NCBI RefSeq assembly: GCF_017874315.1
Contig: NZ_JAGGLG010000006.1
Span: 62,001-126,000, forward strand
Source of the DNA: Symbiobacterium terraclitae
GTDB taxonomy: Bacteria > Bacillota > Sulfobacillia > Symbiobacteriales > Symbiobacteriaceae
Direction of reading: 5' to 3'
Length of the DNA: 64,000 nt
Shown: positions 43,191 to 50,517 of the stretch, in pieces
How the letters are laid out: every line of letters begins with the position of its first letter
How positions within the stretch are numbered: position 1 is the first letter of the stretch
Translations under genes and position numbers: made by a program
The notes under the pieces: generated by a model
What the model was told of the DNA's origin: nothing
Database searches by the model: none
Seen by the model: the letters and a program-made list of their open reading frames with translations, nothing else

Positions 43191-44474
43191 CTACCCCACC
43201 CCCTCTCCGGGCTCACCCGGCAGGAGGCGCGGCTCCAGCCCGTGCAGGCGGAGCACCGGTTCCAGCTGCGGGTAGACCTCCGGCCCGAACGGCCCGCCAA
43301 CCGCCGCCTGGTGCATCAGGTAGACCACGTGCAGCCGTTCCCGGTGCGCCACCCGGTACGCCTCGGCCAGTCCCCGCGGGGTCAGCCGCCATACCGCCGG
43401 CGGCTCCTCCCCCGCCGGCGGCCCGCCCGGGTCCGTCAGCCCCGCGCGTTCCACCATCCCCGCGCGGACCAGTCGCATCAGGGTCGGCCGCGCCCAGCGC
43501 GCCGACAGCCCCCGCCGCTGCTCCAGATCGGCCAGCGTCACCACGGTCGGGGCGCCGGTCGATGCGGCCTCCTCACTCAGGTCGTACAAGGCCTCCAGCA
43601 GCCGTTCCCCCCGCACCCGGGCCTGCGTCCGCGCCATCCGGATCAGCCGGGCGACGAGGCCCCGCCGCGGGGCGGCCAGCAGCGAGACCGCGAACAGGAA
43701 CGTGGCCGCCAGCACGATCAGGGGGCCGGTGGGCATGCGAGGGCCGACCTGGGAAAGCAACGTCCCCGCCACCCCGGAGAGCGCACCGAACAGGCCCGCC
43801 AGCGGCAGCATGGTGGAGAGCCGGTCCGTCCAGCAGCGGGCAGCGAGGGCCGGGGTCGTCAGCAGCGCGGCCATCAGCACGACGCCCACCGACTCGAGTC
43901 CCGTGACCACGGCCAGCACCAGCCCCAGGTTCAGCAGCAGGTCCAGCCTGCCCATGGGCAGCCCCAGCCCTGCGCCGAACTCCCGGTCGAAGGCCAGGAG
44001 CTTGAACTCCTTGTAGAGCGCCAGCACCATCAGGCAGAGTGCGCCTGCCATCAGCGTGATCGCCTGCAGATCCCGGGGGACGATGGCGGCCGCCTGGCCG
44101 AAGAGGAACGTGTCGAGGCCGCTCTGGTTTCCGCCCGGCATGCGCTGCACCACGCCCAGCAGCATGATGCCCATTCCGAAGAACACGGTGAGGACCAGGC
44201 TCATGGCCGCGTCCTCCTTCAGGCGGGAGTACCGGGTGATGGCAGCCATCGCCCCGGTGCCCACCACGCCGGCCACGGCGGCGCCGGTCAGCAGCGGGCC
44301 CGGTGCCTTGCTGCCCGTCAGCAGGAAGGCGGCCGCGATGCCCGGCAGCGCCGCGTGGGCCAGCACGTCGCCCATGAGGGCCCTGCGCCGCAGCAGCGCC
44401 AGGGCGCCAAGCACTCCGGCGGCTGTTCCCAGCAGAGCCGTCCCGGCCGTCACCCATTGCGCGTTCGCGTCCAT
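43191..44474 (-). CDS. Mn/Zn ABC transporter permease fused to a DtxR-like domain
   Basis: 427 residues. Residues 1-275 are a complete ABC-3 permease (ALMGDVLAHAALPGIAAAF at 32-50; GVVLMAALLTTPALAARCWTDRL at about 197-219). Residues about 283-427 are soluble: a winged-helix segment (TLADLEQRRGLSARWARPTL, 313-332; MRLVRAGMVE, 333-342; VWRLTPRGLAEA, 361-372) followed by RVAHRERLHVVYLMH, which resembles the metal-binding dimerisation helix of DtxR/MntR. The only fusion of this kind I know is chlamydial YtgCR, in which the repressor half is cut off. The operator at 46267-46280 is a candidate target. Confidence 0.88.
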   Translation of the reverse strand: MDANAQWVTAGTALLGTAAGVLGALALLRRRALMGDVLAHAALPGIAAAFLLTGSKAPGPLLTGAAVAGVVGTGAMAAITRYSRLKEDAAMSLVLTVFFGMGIMLLGVVQRMPGGNQSGLDTFLFGQAAAIVPRDLQAITLMAGALCLMVLALYKEFKLLAFDREFGAGLGLPMGRLDLLLNLGLVLAVVTGLESVGVVLMAALLTTPALAARCWTDRLSTMLPLAGLFGALSGVAGTLLSQVGPRMPTGPLIVLAATFLFAVSLLAAPRRGLVARLIRMARTQARVRGERLLEALYDLSEEAASTGAPTVVTLADLEQRRGLSARWARPTLMRLVRAGMVERAGLTDPGGPPAGEEPPAVWRLTPRGLAEAYRVAHRERLHVVYLMHQAAVGGPFGPEVYPQLEPVLRLHGLEPRLLPGEPGEGVG

Positions 44475-44477
44475 CGC

Positions 44478-45263
44478 TCAGTCCCCTCCCATGGGCCGGC
44501 GCGCCGCGGGCAGCGGCTCCGCCATGAGCGCCAGGTTGCCCAGGCGCCCGCCGTAGGTGCGCGCCAGGTTCTCGGGGGTGAATGCCTCCTCCACCGGCCC
44601 GGTGGCCAGCACGCGCACGTTGAGCAACACCAGCCAGTCGAAGTACTCCGGCACCGTCTGCAGGTCGTGGTGCACCACCACGACGGTGCGCCCGCACGCC
44701 CTTAACCCGGCCAGGAGCGACACGATGGCCTTCTCCGTGGCCGCGTCCACCCCGGCGAAGGGTTCATCCATGAAGTAGATTCGGGCGTCCTGTGCCAGCG
44801 CCCGGGCAAGGAAAACCCGCTGCTGCTGCCCGCCCGAGAGCTGGCTGATCTGCCGGTGGGCAAACTCGGCCATGCCCACCCGCTCCAGGGCGTCCAGGGC
44901 AGCGGCCCGCTCCCGCGCCCCCGGCCGCCGGAGGAGCCCGAGGTGGCCGTAGCGCCCCATCATCACCACGTCCAGCACGTCTGTAGGGAAGTCCCAGTCC
45001 ACCGAAGCCCTCTGCGGCACGTACCCCACGGCGCGCCGCACCCGCTCCACGGGCTGGCCGAATATGCGTACCTCGCCGGAGACCCTGGGGATCAGCCCCA
45101 GGATTGCCTTGAGCATCGTCGACTTGCCGGCCCCGTTGGGCCCGACAACGCCGATGAGCTTTCCCTCCGGCAGCGAGAGGCTCACGCCCTTCAGCACCGC
45201 CCGCTGCTGGTAGGCCACCGTCAGGTCGCGCACCACCAGGGCCCTCTCCTGCTCCCACGCCAT
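44478..45263 (-). CDS. Mn/Zn ABC transporter ATP-binding protein
   Basis: 261 residues from the ATG at 45263 (GAGGG seven bases upstream). Walker [11 protein letters not shown]-loop [17 protein letters not shown] signature LSGGQQQR, Walker [15 protein letters not shown] and H-loop VVVHHDLQ are all intact. The Q-loop neighbourhood and [18 protein letters not shown] are typical of manganese-type MntB/ZnuC importers. It lies between the binding-protein gene and the fused permease. Confidence 0.94.
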   Translation of the reverse strand: MAWEQERALVVRDLTVAYQQRAVLKGVSLSLPEGKLIGVVGPNGAGKSTMLKAILGLIPRVSGEVRIFGQPVERVRRAVGYVPQRASVDWDFPTDVLDVVMMGRYGHLGLLRRPGARERAAALDALERVGMAEFAHRQISQLSGGQQQRVFLARALAQDARIYFMDEPFAGVDAATEKAIVSLLAGLRACGRTVVVVHHDLQTVPEYFDWLVLLNVRVLATGPVEEAFTPENLARTYGGRLGNLALMAEPLPAARRPMGGD

Positions 45264-45292
45264 ACGCACACCCTCTGTCCGCTCCGCCGTCG

Positions 45293-46222
45293 CTACCGCA
45301 GTGCGGCGACGATGGTGTCGACGTTGTGCCGGATCATCCCCGCGTATGTGCCCTCCGGGGTGCCCTCCGCCCCGAGGGCGTCCGAGAACAGCTCCCCGCC
45401 GATGGCCACGGCATGCCCCCGGGCGGCCGCCCCCTCCACCAGCGCCTCCACCGAGCTGCGCGGCACGCTGGACTCGATGAACACCGCCTTGATCTGCCGC
45501 TCCACCAGAAGGTCCACCAGCTGCCGCAAGTCCGCCAGCCCGTACTCCGTGGCTGTGGAGATCCCCTGCAGCCCCCTCACCTCGATACCGTACGCCCTGC
45601 CGAAGTAGCCGAAGGCGTCGTGCGCGGTCACCAGCACCCGGCGCCCGGCCGGAACCGTGTTCAGCTGCGCGCGGGCGTACCTGTCCAGTTCCGCCAGCTC
45701 TTCCCGGTACACCGCCGCGTTCTGCTCATACACGCTGCGCCCTGCCGGGTCCAGCTCGATCAGGCTGTCGCGCACGATGTCCACGGCCAGCATCCAGAGC
45801 GACACGTCGAACCACACGTGCGGGTCAGGCACCCCGTCCTCCGCCATCAGCAGGAGTTCTTCGGGAATGCGCTCCGCCACGGCCACGGTGGGCTTGTCGC
45901 GGGCCATCTTCTCCAGGATGTCGCCCATGCGCCCCTCCAGGTGCAGTCCGTTGTAGAAGACGATCTGCGCCTGCTGCAGCCGGGCCATGTCCCCTTCCGA
46001 GGCCTTGAACAGGTGGGGGTCCACCCCCGGCCCCATCAGGGCCGTCACCGCCACACGGCCGCCGCCGACGTTCCGCACCAGGTCCGCCACCATGCCCGTC
46101 GTCGCCACCGCCCGGATCCTCCCGTCGGCCGGTTCCCCCGCCCGGCTCGTTCCGCAGCCCGCGGCGGCCCCGGCGGCCACGCACAGCCACACCGCCAACA
46201 CCAGACGCGCCCACTGCCGCAT
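45293..46222 (-). CDS. Mn/Zn ABC transporter substrate-binding lipoprotein
   Basis: 309 residues from the ATG at 46222 (GGGGGAT upstream); an ATG at 46246 would add eight residues and is nearly as likely. Lipoprotein signal: [18 protein letters not shown], lipid-modified cysteine near residue 23. Cluster A-I metal ligands of the family are visible: H in [11 protein letters not shown] in [10 protein letters not shown] in [10 protein letters not shown] and D in ELFSDALG. The set H-H-E-D without a His-rich loop favours manganese over zinc. First gene of the importer operon. Confidence 0.93.
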   Translation of the reverse strand: MRQWARLVLAVWLCVAAGAAAGCGTSRAGEPADGRIRAVATTGMVADLVRNVGGGRVAVTALMGPGVDPHLFKASEGDMARLQQAQIVFYNGLHLEGRMGDILEKMARDKPTVAVAERIPEELLLMAEDGVPDPHVWFDVSLWMLAVDIVRDSLIELDPAGRSVYEQNAAVYREELAELDRYARAQLNTVPAGRRVLVTAHDAFGYFGRAYGIEVRGLQGISTATEYGLADLRQLVDLLVERQIKAVFIESSVPRSSVEALVEGAAARGHAVAIGGELFSDALGAEGTPEGTYAGMIRHNVDTIVAALR

Positions 46223-46266
46223 GCGTATCCCCCATTGCCCCAGCATTTGTCCCTCGCGAAACACTT

Positions 46267-46280
46267 TTAGCCTAGGCTAA
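46267..46280. promoter_or_regulatory. Palindromic DtxR/MntR-type operator
   Basis: TTAGCCTAGGCTAA, a perfect 14-base palindrome with the TTAG...CTAA ends of DtxR/IdeR boxes, 45 bases before the ATG at 46222 of the importer operon. It lies downstream of the promoter at 46369-46398, so binding would block elongation or a nearer promoter not seen. Confidence 0.7.
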
Positions 46281-46290
46281 CTCCTGGGCC

Positions 46291-46355
46291 GCAAAGACGG
46301 GGCGGTTGACGCCCCGTGTTTCGCATGGGCAAGAGTTTTTCCCCAGGGAAACTCT
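46291..46355 (-). other. Two hairpins in the metal importer leader
   Basis: Reading the minus strand: AGAGTTT/AAACTCT (46332-46355), then CGGGGCG-TCAAC-CGCCCCG (46298-46316) followed by TCTTTGC. The second could act as a weak terminator between promoter and operator. No known riboswitch class is recognised. Confidence 0.5.
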
Positions 46356-46368
46356 CGCCGCTAGTCGA

Positions 46369-46398
46369 ATTATGCGCCGGGCGGCTGGGTTGTGTCAA
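46369..46398 (-). promoter_or_regulatory. Sigma-A-type promoter for the metal importer operon
   Basis: Minus-strand TTGACA (46393-46398), 18-base spacer, CATAAT (46369-46374). It lies 66 bases after the cupredoxin gene stop and about 150 bases before the first importer gene. A half-site like a Fur box (TGAGAATCA) just upstream is too weak to call. Confidence 0.65.
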
Positions 46399-46463
46399 GA
46401 GTGATTCTCATTCGCGCGCTTCGTTGCTCCCCGGCAGCCTTGCCCCCCGCAGGCTGCGCCGGA

Positions 46464-47198
46464 TCACTCCTCCACCACCAGAATGCCCTGCATCCCCCTC
46501 TGGTCGTGGCCGTCCACCTGGCACGCGTACCGGTACGTCCCCGGCTTCTCCACCACCAGTTCTGCCTCCGCGCGCGCCCCGGGCGCGATGGGACCGATCA
46601 GGAAGTTCAGCTCGGGAATCCGGTACTCGTGGTGCACCCGCCCGAGGTTTTCGAGCCTGACCACCACCTTGCGCCCGGCCTTCACCCGCAGGGTGGCCGG
46701 CGTGAACCGGTACTCCCGGGCCACCACGGTGACCCGCTCCACGGGTTCGGCCGCCCGGGCCATGGCGGCTGCCGCTTCCTCGAGGCCGCTGCAGATCACC
46801 GCCACCTCCCGGGCCACGTCCTCCTCCGCCACCCGGCCGGCCGACAGCATGTATCGGATGGCGCTGCCCGCACTGGCCATCCGGGCGGCCAGCGCGGGAT
46901 CCACGGCGCTGATCGGACCCAGCACCGGCTCGAACGCCGCCGCAAACCGCTGGTAGGCCGCCCGGATGGCCTCCAGGTCCCCGCCGGCCGCGGCCCGCAC
47001 CAGGTCCGGCGCCGCCTCGCTCGCCGCCCGGATCCCCTGCTGCACCGCGTCGGCGCCCCGCCCCTCCGCCAGCGCCCGCCCAACCGGGATCGCCGGCGCC
47101 GCCGCGACCGCCCGGCCAGCAGGGACAGCAATTACCGTCGGGACCGCCAGCGCCGCTGCGAGCAGCAGCACTCCGGCCCGCGTTCTCCACTGTTTCAC
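46464..47198 (-). CDS. Exported cupredoxin-domain protein
   Basis: 244 residues from a GTG at 47198 (GGAGG about ten bases upstream) with a Sec signal peptide (VLLLAAALAVPTVIAVPAG, cleavage near AVAA). A helical Ala-rich middle (about 40-150) precedes a C-terminal cupredoxin domain with the copper ligand pattern His in VHHEYRI, then C, H and M in YACQVDGHDQRGM. The type-1 copper site looks complete. The overall shape recalls EfeO-like or NosD-linked secreted proteins, but the order is reversed from EfeO. It lies directly upstream of the Mn/Zn importer on the same strand; partnership in metal handling is inference. Confidence 0.82.
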   Translation of the reverse strand: MKQWRTRAGVLLLAAALAVPTVIAVPAGRAVAAAPAIPVGRALAEGRGADAVQQGIRAASEAAPDLVRAAAGGDLEAIRAAYQRFAAAFEPVLGPISAVDPALAARMASAGSAIRYMLSAGRVAEEDVAREVAVICSGLEEAAAAMARAAEPVERVTVVAREYRFTPATLRVKAGRKVVVRLENLGRVHHEYRIPELNFLIGPIAPGARAEAELVVEKPGTYRYACQVDGHDQRGMQGILVVEE

Positions 47199-47336
47199 AG
47201 CCGCTTCGCCTCCTCCATGGCCAGATTCTCGCCCACAGTATCTCCCACCGTCGCGGGAATGAACCGGTACACAGGGACCGGCCAGTGCGTAAGATGCCGA
47301 GAGGCCCCCGTGAGGGGGGCCGCGGAGGTGTGTGGG

Positions 47337-48284
47337 ATGGTGCGGCTGGCGCAGGCGGTGTTCAAGGGCGGCGGGGTCAAGGGAATCGCCCTGGTGGGGG
47401 CCCTGGCGGTGGCGGAGGAGCGCGGCTGGCGCTGGCGGGCGGTGGCCGGGACGTCGGCCGGCGCGCTGGTGGCCGCCCTCGTCGCGGCGGGCTACGGGGC
47501 AGAGGCGCTGCGCCGGGTCGTCCACGACCTGGACCTGCGCAGCTTCGCCGACCCGGCGGGCTGGAAGGTGGCCAGCCTGCTCCTGCACGAGGGGATCTTC
47601 AAGGGGGAGAAGCTCCTCGCGGAGGTGGAGCGCCTGCTTTCCGAACGCCTGGGCCGGCCCCGGGTGACGTTCCGCGACCTCCCGGTGGCCTGCCAGATCG
47701 TCGCCACGGACCTGACCCACCGGCGCATGCTGGTCTTCCCCCACGACCTGGCCCGTCCTCCCTACGGGCTGGAGGACCCCTACGACTTCCCCGTGGCCGA
47801 CGCGGTGCGGGCCTCCACGGCCATCCCGTTCTTTTTCCAGCCCTACCGGCTGGAGCTGCCCAATGGCGTCAGGGCCACGCTGGTGGACGGCGGCCTGCTC
47901 TCCAACTTCCCGGTGCACCTCTTCCAACCCGTGGGCGGTCCGGCCTACCTGCCCACCTTCGGCTTCGACCTGCGCGGCGGAGACGACGAGCTGCAGCCGA
48001 CCGACACGCCCCTGGAGCTGGTGCAGGCCATGGTCAACACCATCCTCAGCGCCCGGGACCTGAGCGACCTGGAGAACCAGCGCTACGTCCGCACCATCCC
48101 CATCGACACCGCGCCCTACCGCACCACCCAGTTCGACCTGGACGCCGAGGACAAGGAGGCCCTCTACCAGCGCGGGCGAGCCGCTGCCGAGGCCTTCTTC
48201 GCCGACCCGGCCACAGTGGCGTGGCTGCAGGACTTCGCCGTGCGCCGCGCCCTGCGCCCGCTGCGCGCCGTACTCTCCGTTTGA
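47337..48284 (+). CDS. Patatin-like phospholipase
   Basis: 315 residues from the ATG at 47337 (GGAGGTG upstream). Catalytic dyad context: oxyanion GGGVKG (about 11-16), nucleophile serine in GTSAG (near 40) and aspartate in DGG (near 180). A cytosolic patatin of the RssA/YchK bacterial type that would cleave acyl chains from phospholipids or acyl-lipids. A short GC hairpin (GGCCCCC/GGGGGCC) lies just before the ribosome site at about 47303-47321. It has no operon partner; the stretch after it is a decayed gene. Confidence 0.9.
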   Translation: MVRLAQAVFKGGGVKGIALVGALAVAEERGWRWRAVAGTSAGALVAALVAAGYGAEALRRVVHDLDLRSFADPAGWKVASLLLHEGIFKGEKLLAEVERLLSERLGRPRVTFRDLPVACQIVATDLTHRRMLVFPHDLARPPYGLEDPYDFPVADAVRASTAIPFFFQPYRLELPNGVRATLVDGGLLSNFPVHLFQPVGGPAYLPTFGFDLRGGDDELQPTDTPLELVQAMVNTILSARDLSDLENQRYVRTIPIDTAPYRTTQFDLDAEDKEALYQRGRAAAEAFFADPATVAWLQDFAVRRALRPLRAVLSV

Positions 48285-48288
48285 CCTC

Positions 48289-48591
48289 TCCGCAGGTTCG
48301 ACATCCTGGTCGACGGAATCCGACCTGAGCTCGGGGGCTACGCATACGTTGGCGCCTGCGGGATGGTCGGCGACGGCAGGGTCTTTGTCGATCCGATCCG
48401 CGCGCGTCCGGGCGCAAGGGTCACGGTGGAGTACCTGACCGACGTCAGGTGGGACCGCCTCACCTGCACCGTCTCCCGCGGCGGGAAGGTAGTGCGCCAG
48501 GGCCGCCTGTGGGGAAGGCGTCCGTCACGTTGGGGGCGGGTGGCTGTCGGGCAGCCGCGGCCAGGGGCTCGCCTTCTTCCGGGCGGACGTG
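48289..48591 (+). pseudogene. Frameshifted gene remnant
   Basis: In the frame beginning at 48288 the reading RRFDILVDGIRPELGGYAYV continues to about 48513 with good codon bias (GC-rich third positions) and then degenerates. After two apparent frame changes (near 48515 and 48535) a different frame gives GGWLSGSRGQGLAFFRADVR and a stop at 48591. The 5' end abuts the patatin stop and has no start codon or ribosome site. It looks like the C-terminal part of a beta-sandwich protein. I do not recognise the family. Confidence 0.45.
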
Positions 48592-48646
48592 CGGTAGAAA
48601 GACACCGAAACCCGGCTGCGGCACCGCCGCAGCCGGGTCCGTTCGT

Positions 48647-50119
48647 CTAGTACGCCCGGGCGAACCAGACGGTGTGCTTCGCCTCGCCGCCGCAGTGGAT
48701 GCAGGTGTGCTTCCGCTCAGGCGGGTCGAAGGGGATGTTCCGGGAGGTGAACTTGGTCTGCTCCTTCACCTTCGCCTCGCACGCCGCGGAGCCGCACCAG
48801 CCGGCCAGGATGAAACCGGTCAGCTCGCCGGTCTCCTCGCAGCGGGCGATGTGGGCCTTCAGCTTCTCCAGCGTGTCGACATCCAGGTGCGAGTTGGCGT
48901 CGCGGAAGGCCTTCGCCTTCTCGTACATGTTGCGCTGGATCTCCTCCAGCAGGGCCTGAACCCGCTCCACCGCCTCGTCCAGCGACACGGTGATCTTCTC
49001 GCCAGTGTCACGCCGGGCGAGGACGCACTGGTTGCTGTCGACATCGCGCGGGCCCAGTTCAAGCCGGATGGGCACGCCCCGCATCTCCCACTCGTTGAAC
49101 TTCCAGCCCGGGGTCTCCTCCCGCAGGTCGGACTTCACCCGCACGCCGGCGGCCTTGAGGGCGTCGAAGAGCGGGTCGAAGCGGGCCATCACCTTGTCCC
49201 GGAACTTGGGCGGGCCGACCGGGATCATGATCACCTGGATCGGGGCCAGGCGGGGCGGCAGGGCAAGGCCGCGGTCGTCGCCGTGCACCATGATCAGGGC
49301 GCCGATCAGGCGGGTGGAGACGCCCCAGGACGTGGTGTGGACGTACTTCAGCTGGTTGTCCCGGTCGAGGAACTTGATCTCGAACCCTTTGGCGAAGTTC
49401 TGGCCCAGGTAGTGCGACGTGCCGGCCTGCAGCGCCTTGCCGTCCTTCATCATCGCCTCGATGGAGTAGGTGTCCACCGCGCCGGCGAACTTCTCGGACG
49501 GGGTCTTCTGGCCGGTGTAGAGCGGGATGGCCATCTCGGTCTCCACGAAGTCCCGGTAGAGCTCCAGGATCCGCATGGTCTCCTCCCGGGCCTCCTCCTC
49601 GGTGGCGTGCGCGGTATGCCCCTCCTGCCAGAGGAACTCGGAGGTGCGCAGGAACGGCAGGGTGCGCTTCTCCCAGCGGAACACGTTGGCCCACTGGTTG
49701 ATCAGCACCGGCAGGTCGCGGTACGACTGGATCCACTGGGCGTACATGTGGCCGATGATCGTCTCGGAGGTGGGCCGCAGCGCCAGCCGCTCCTCCAGCT
49801 TCTCGCCGCCGGCCTCGGTCACCCAGGGCAGCTCGGGGTTGAACCCCTCCACGTGCTCCTTCTCCTTCTGGAAGAAGGACTCGGGGATCAGCATCGGGAA
49901 GTAGGCGTTGCGGTGCCCGGTCTCCTTGAACCGACGGTCCAGCCCGGCCTGGATGCGCTCCCAGAGCTCGTAGCCGTCGGGCTTGAACACGATGCAGCCC
50001 CGCACGGGCGTGTAGTCCATCAACTCGGCCTTGCGGATCACGTCGATATACCAGCGCGAGAAGTCCTCCGCCTGCGGCGTGATCTCCTTGACGAAACTCT
50101 TCTCTTCCTTCATGCCCAA
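48647..50119 (-). CDS. proS: Prolyl-tRNA synthetase, archaeal/eukaryotic type
   Basis: 490 residues, much shorter than the 565-570-residue bacterial type because it lacks the inserted editing domain. Class II motif 2/3 segments are present (GHRNAYFPMLIPESFF, RPTSETIIGHMYAQWI, FLRTSEFLWQEGHTAHAT). It ends with the C-terminal zinc-binding extension of the archaeal type (CGSAACEAKVK and CIHCGGEAKHTVWF, final residues FARAY). The ATG at 50119 has GGAGAGG upstream. Expression is under a T-box leader. It lies between the patatin block and the MFS gene. Confidence 0.96.
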   Translation of the reverse strand: MGMKEEKSFVKEITPQAEDFSRWYIDVIRKAELMDYTPVRGCIVFKPDGYELWERIQAGLDRRFKETGHRNAYFPMLIPESFFQKEKEHVEGFNPELPWVTEAGGEKLEERLALRPTSETIIGHMYAQWIQSYRDLPVLINQWANVFRWEKRTLPFLRTSEFLWQEGHTAHATEEEAREETMRILELYRDFVETEMAIPLYTGQKTPSEKFAGAVDTYSIEAMMKDGKALQAGTSHYLGQNFAKGFEIKFLDRDNQLKYVHTTSWGVSTRLIGALIMVHGDDRGLALPPRLAPIQVIMIPVGPPKFRDKVMARFDPLFDALKAAGVRVKSDLREETPGWKFNEWEMRGVPIRLELGPRDVDSNQCVLARRDTGEKITVSLDEAVERVQALLEEIQRNMYEKAKAFRDANSHLDVDTLEKLKAHIARCEETGELTGFILAGWCGSAACEAKVKEQTKFTSRNIPFDPPERKHTCIHCGGEAKHTVWFARAY

Positions 50120-50124
50120 CCTCT

Positions 50125-50394
50125 CCTTCGATCAGGTAAAGAGCCCCCGTCCCTCTGCAGGGACGGGGGCTCAGCTCCCGTGGTACCACCCTCATTGACC
50201 GGGCAGGGCCCGGCCCACTCGTGCCCCGGTAACGGCGGGGAACCCGGCTCGGCTCAGGTCCGCGGGGGCGAACGGTCGCCGGCGGCTCCGGGGTGGGTAG
50301 CTCTCGCCGACGCTGTGCCGGCCTCGCACCGGGTGGCCGGCTCTCTGGGACAGGCCGAGCGGAGCGCTCCCCTTCAACGCCTTTTGCTACGGGT
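50125..50394 (-). ncRNA. T-box riboswitch for proS
   Basis: Minus-strand leader with the T-box core AGGGTGGTACCACGGGAGC at about 50174-50192, followed by the terminator hairpin GAGCCCCCGTCCC/GGGACGGGGGCTC (about 50136-50172) and TTTACC. A 5' stem I with the AG-box-like GTGCGAGG (about 50320-50327) is present. The best specifier is CCC (proline) at 50295-50297 in CTACCCACC. Uncharged tRNA-Pro should favour antitermination. Confidence 0.88.
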
Positions 50395-50423
50395 AGACTA
50401 CCAGTTGATGGTGCGGTTGTCAA
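50395..50423 (-). promoter_or_regulatory. Sigma-A-type promoter for the T-box leader and proS
   Basis: Minus-strand TTGACA (50418-50423), 17-base spacer, TAGTCT (50395-50400). The 94 bases beyond (50424-50517) hold no other feature. Confidence 0.7.
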
Positions 50424-50517
50424 CCGCGTTGTGAGGCGTATGGCATCCAGCCCTTCCCTCCGACGGCGGGCGGTGCACCTCCAGATGCACGCGTTCCCCG
50501 GGACCCAATCGCCCAGG

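Noticed and set aside
46399-46425. Fur box near the importer promoter
   Set aside because: Only one half (TGAGAATCA) fits; the other half does not.
46464-47927. A 487-residue reading of the cupredoxin gene starting at 47927
   Set aside because: The first part is antisense to the patatin gene; the GTG at 47198 gives a proper signal peptide and ribosome site.
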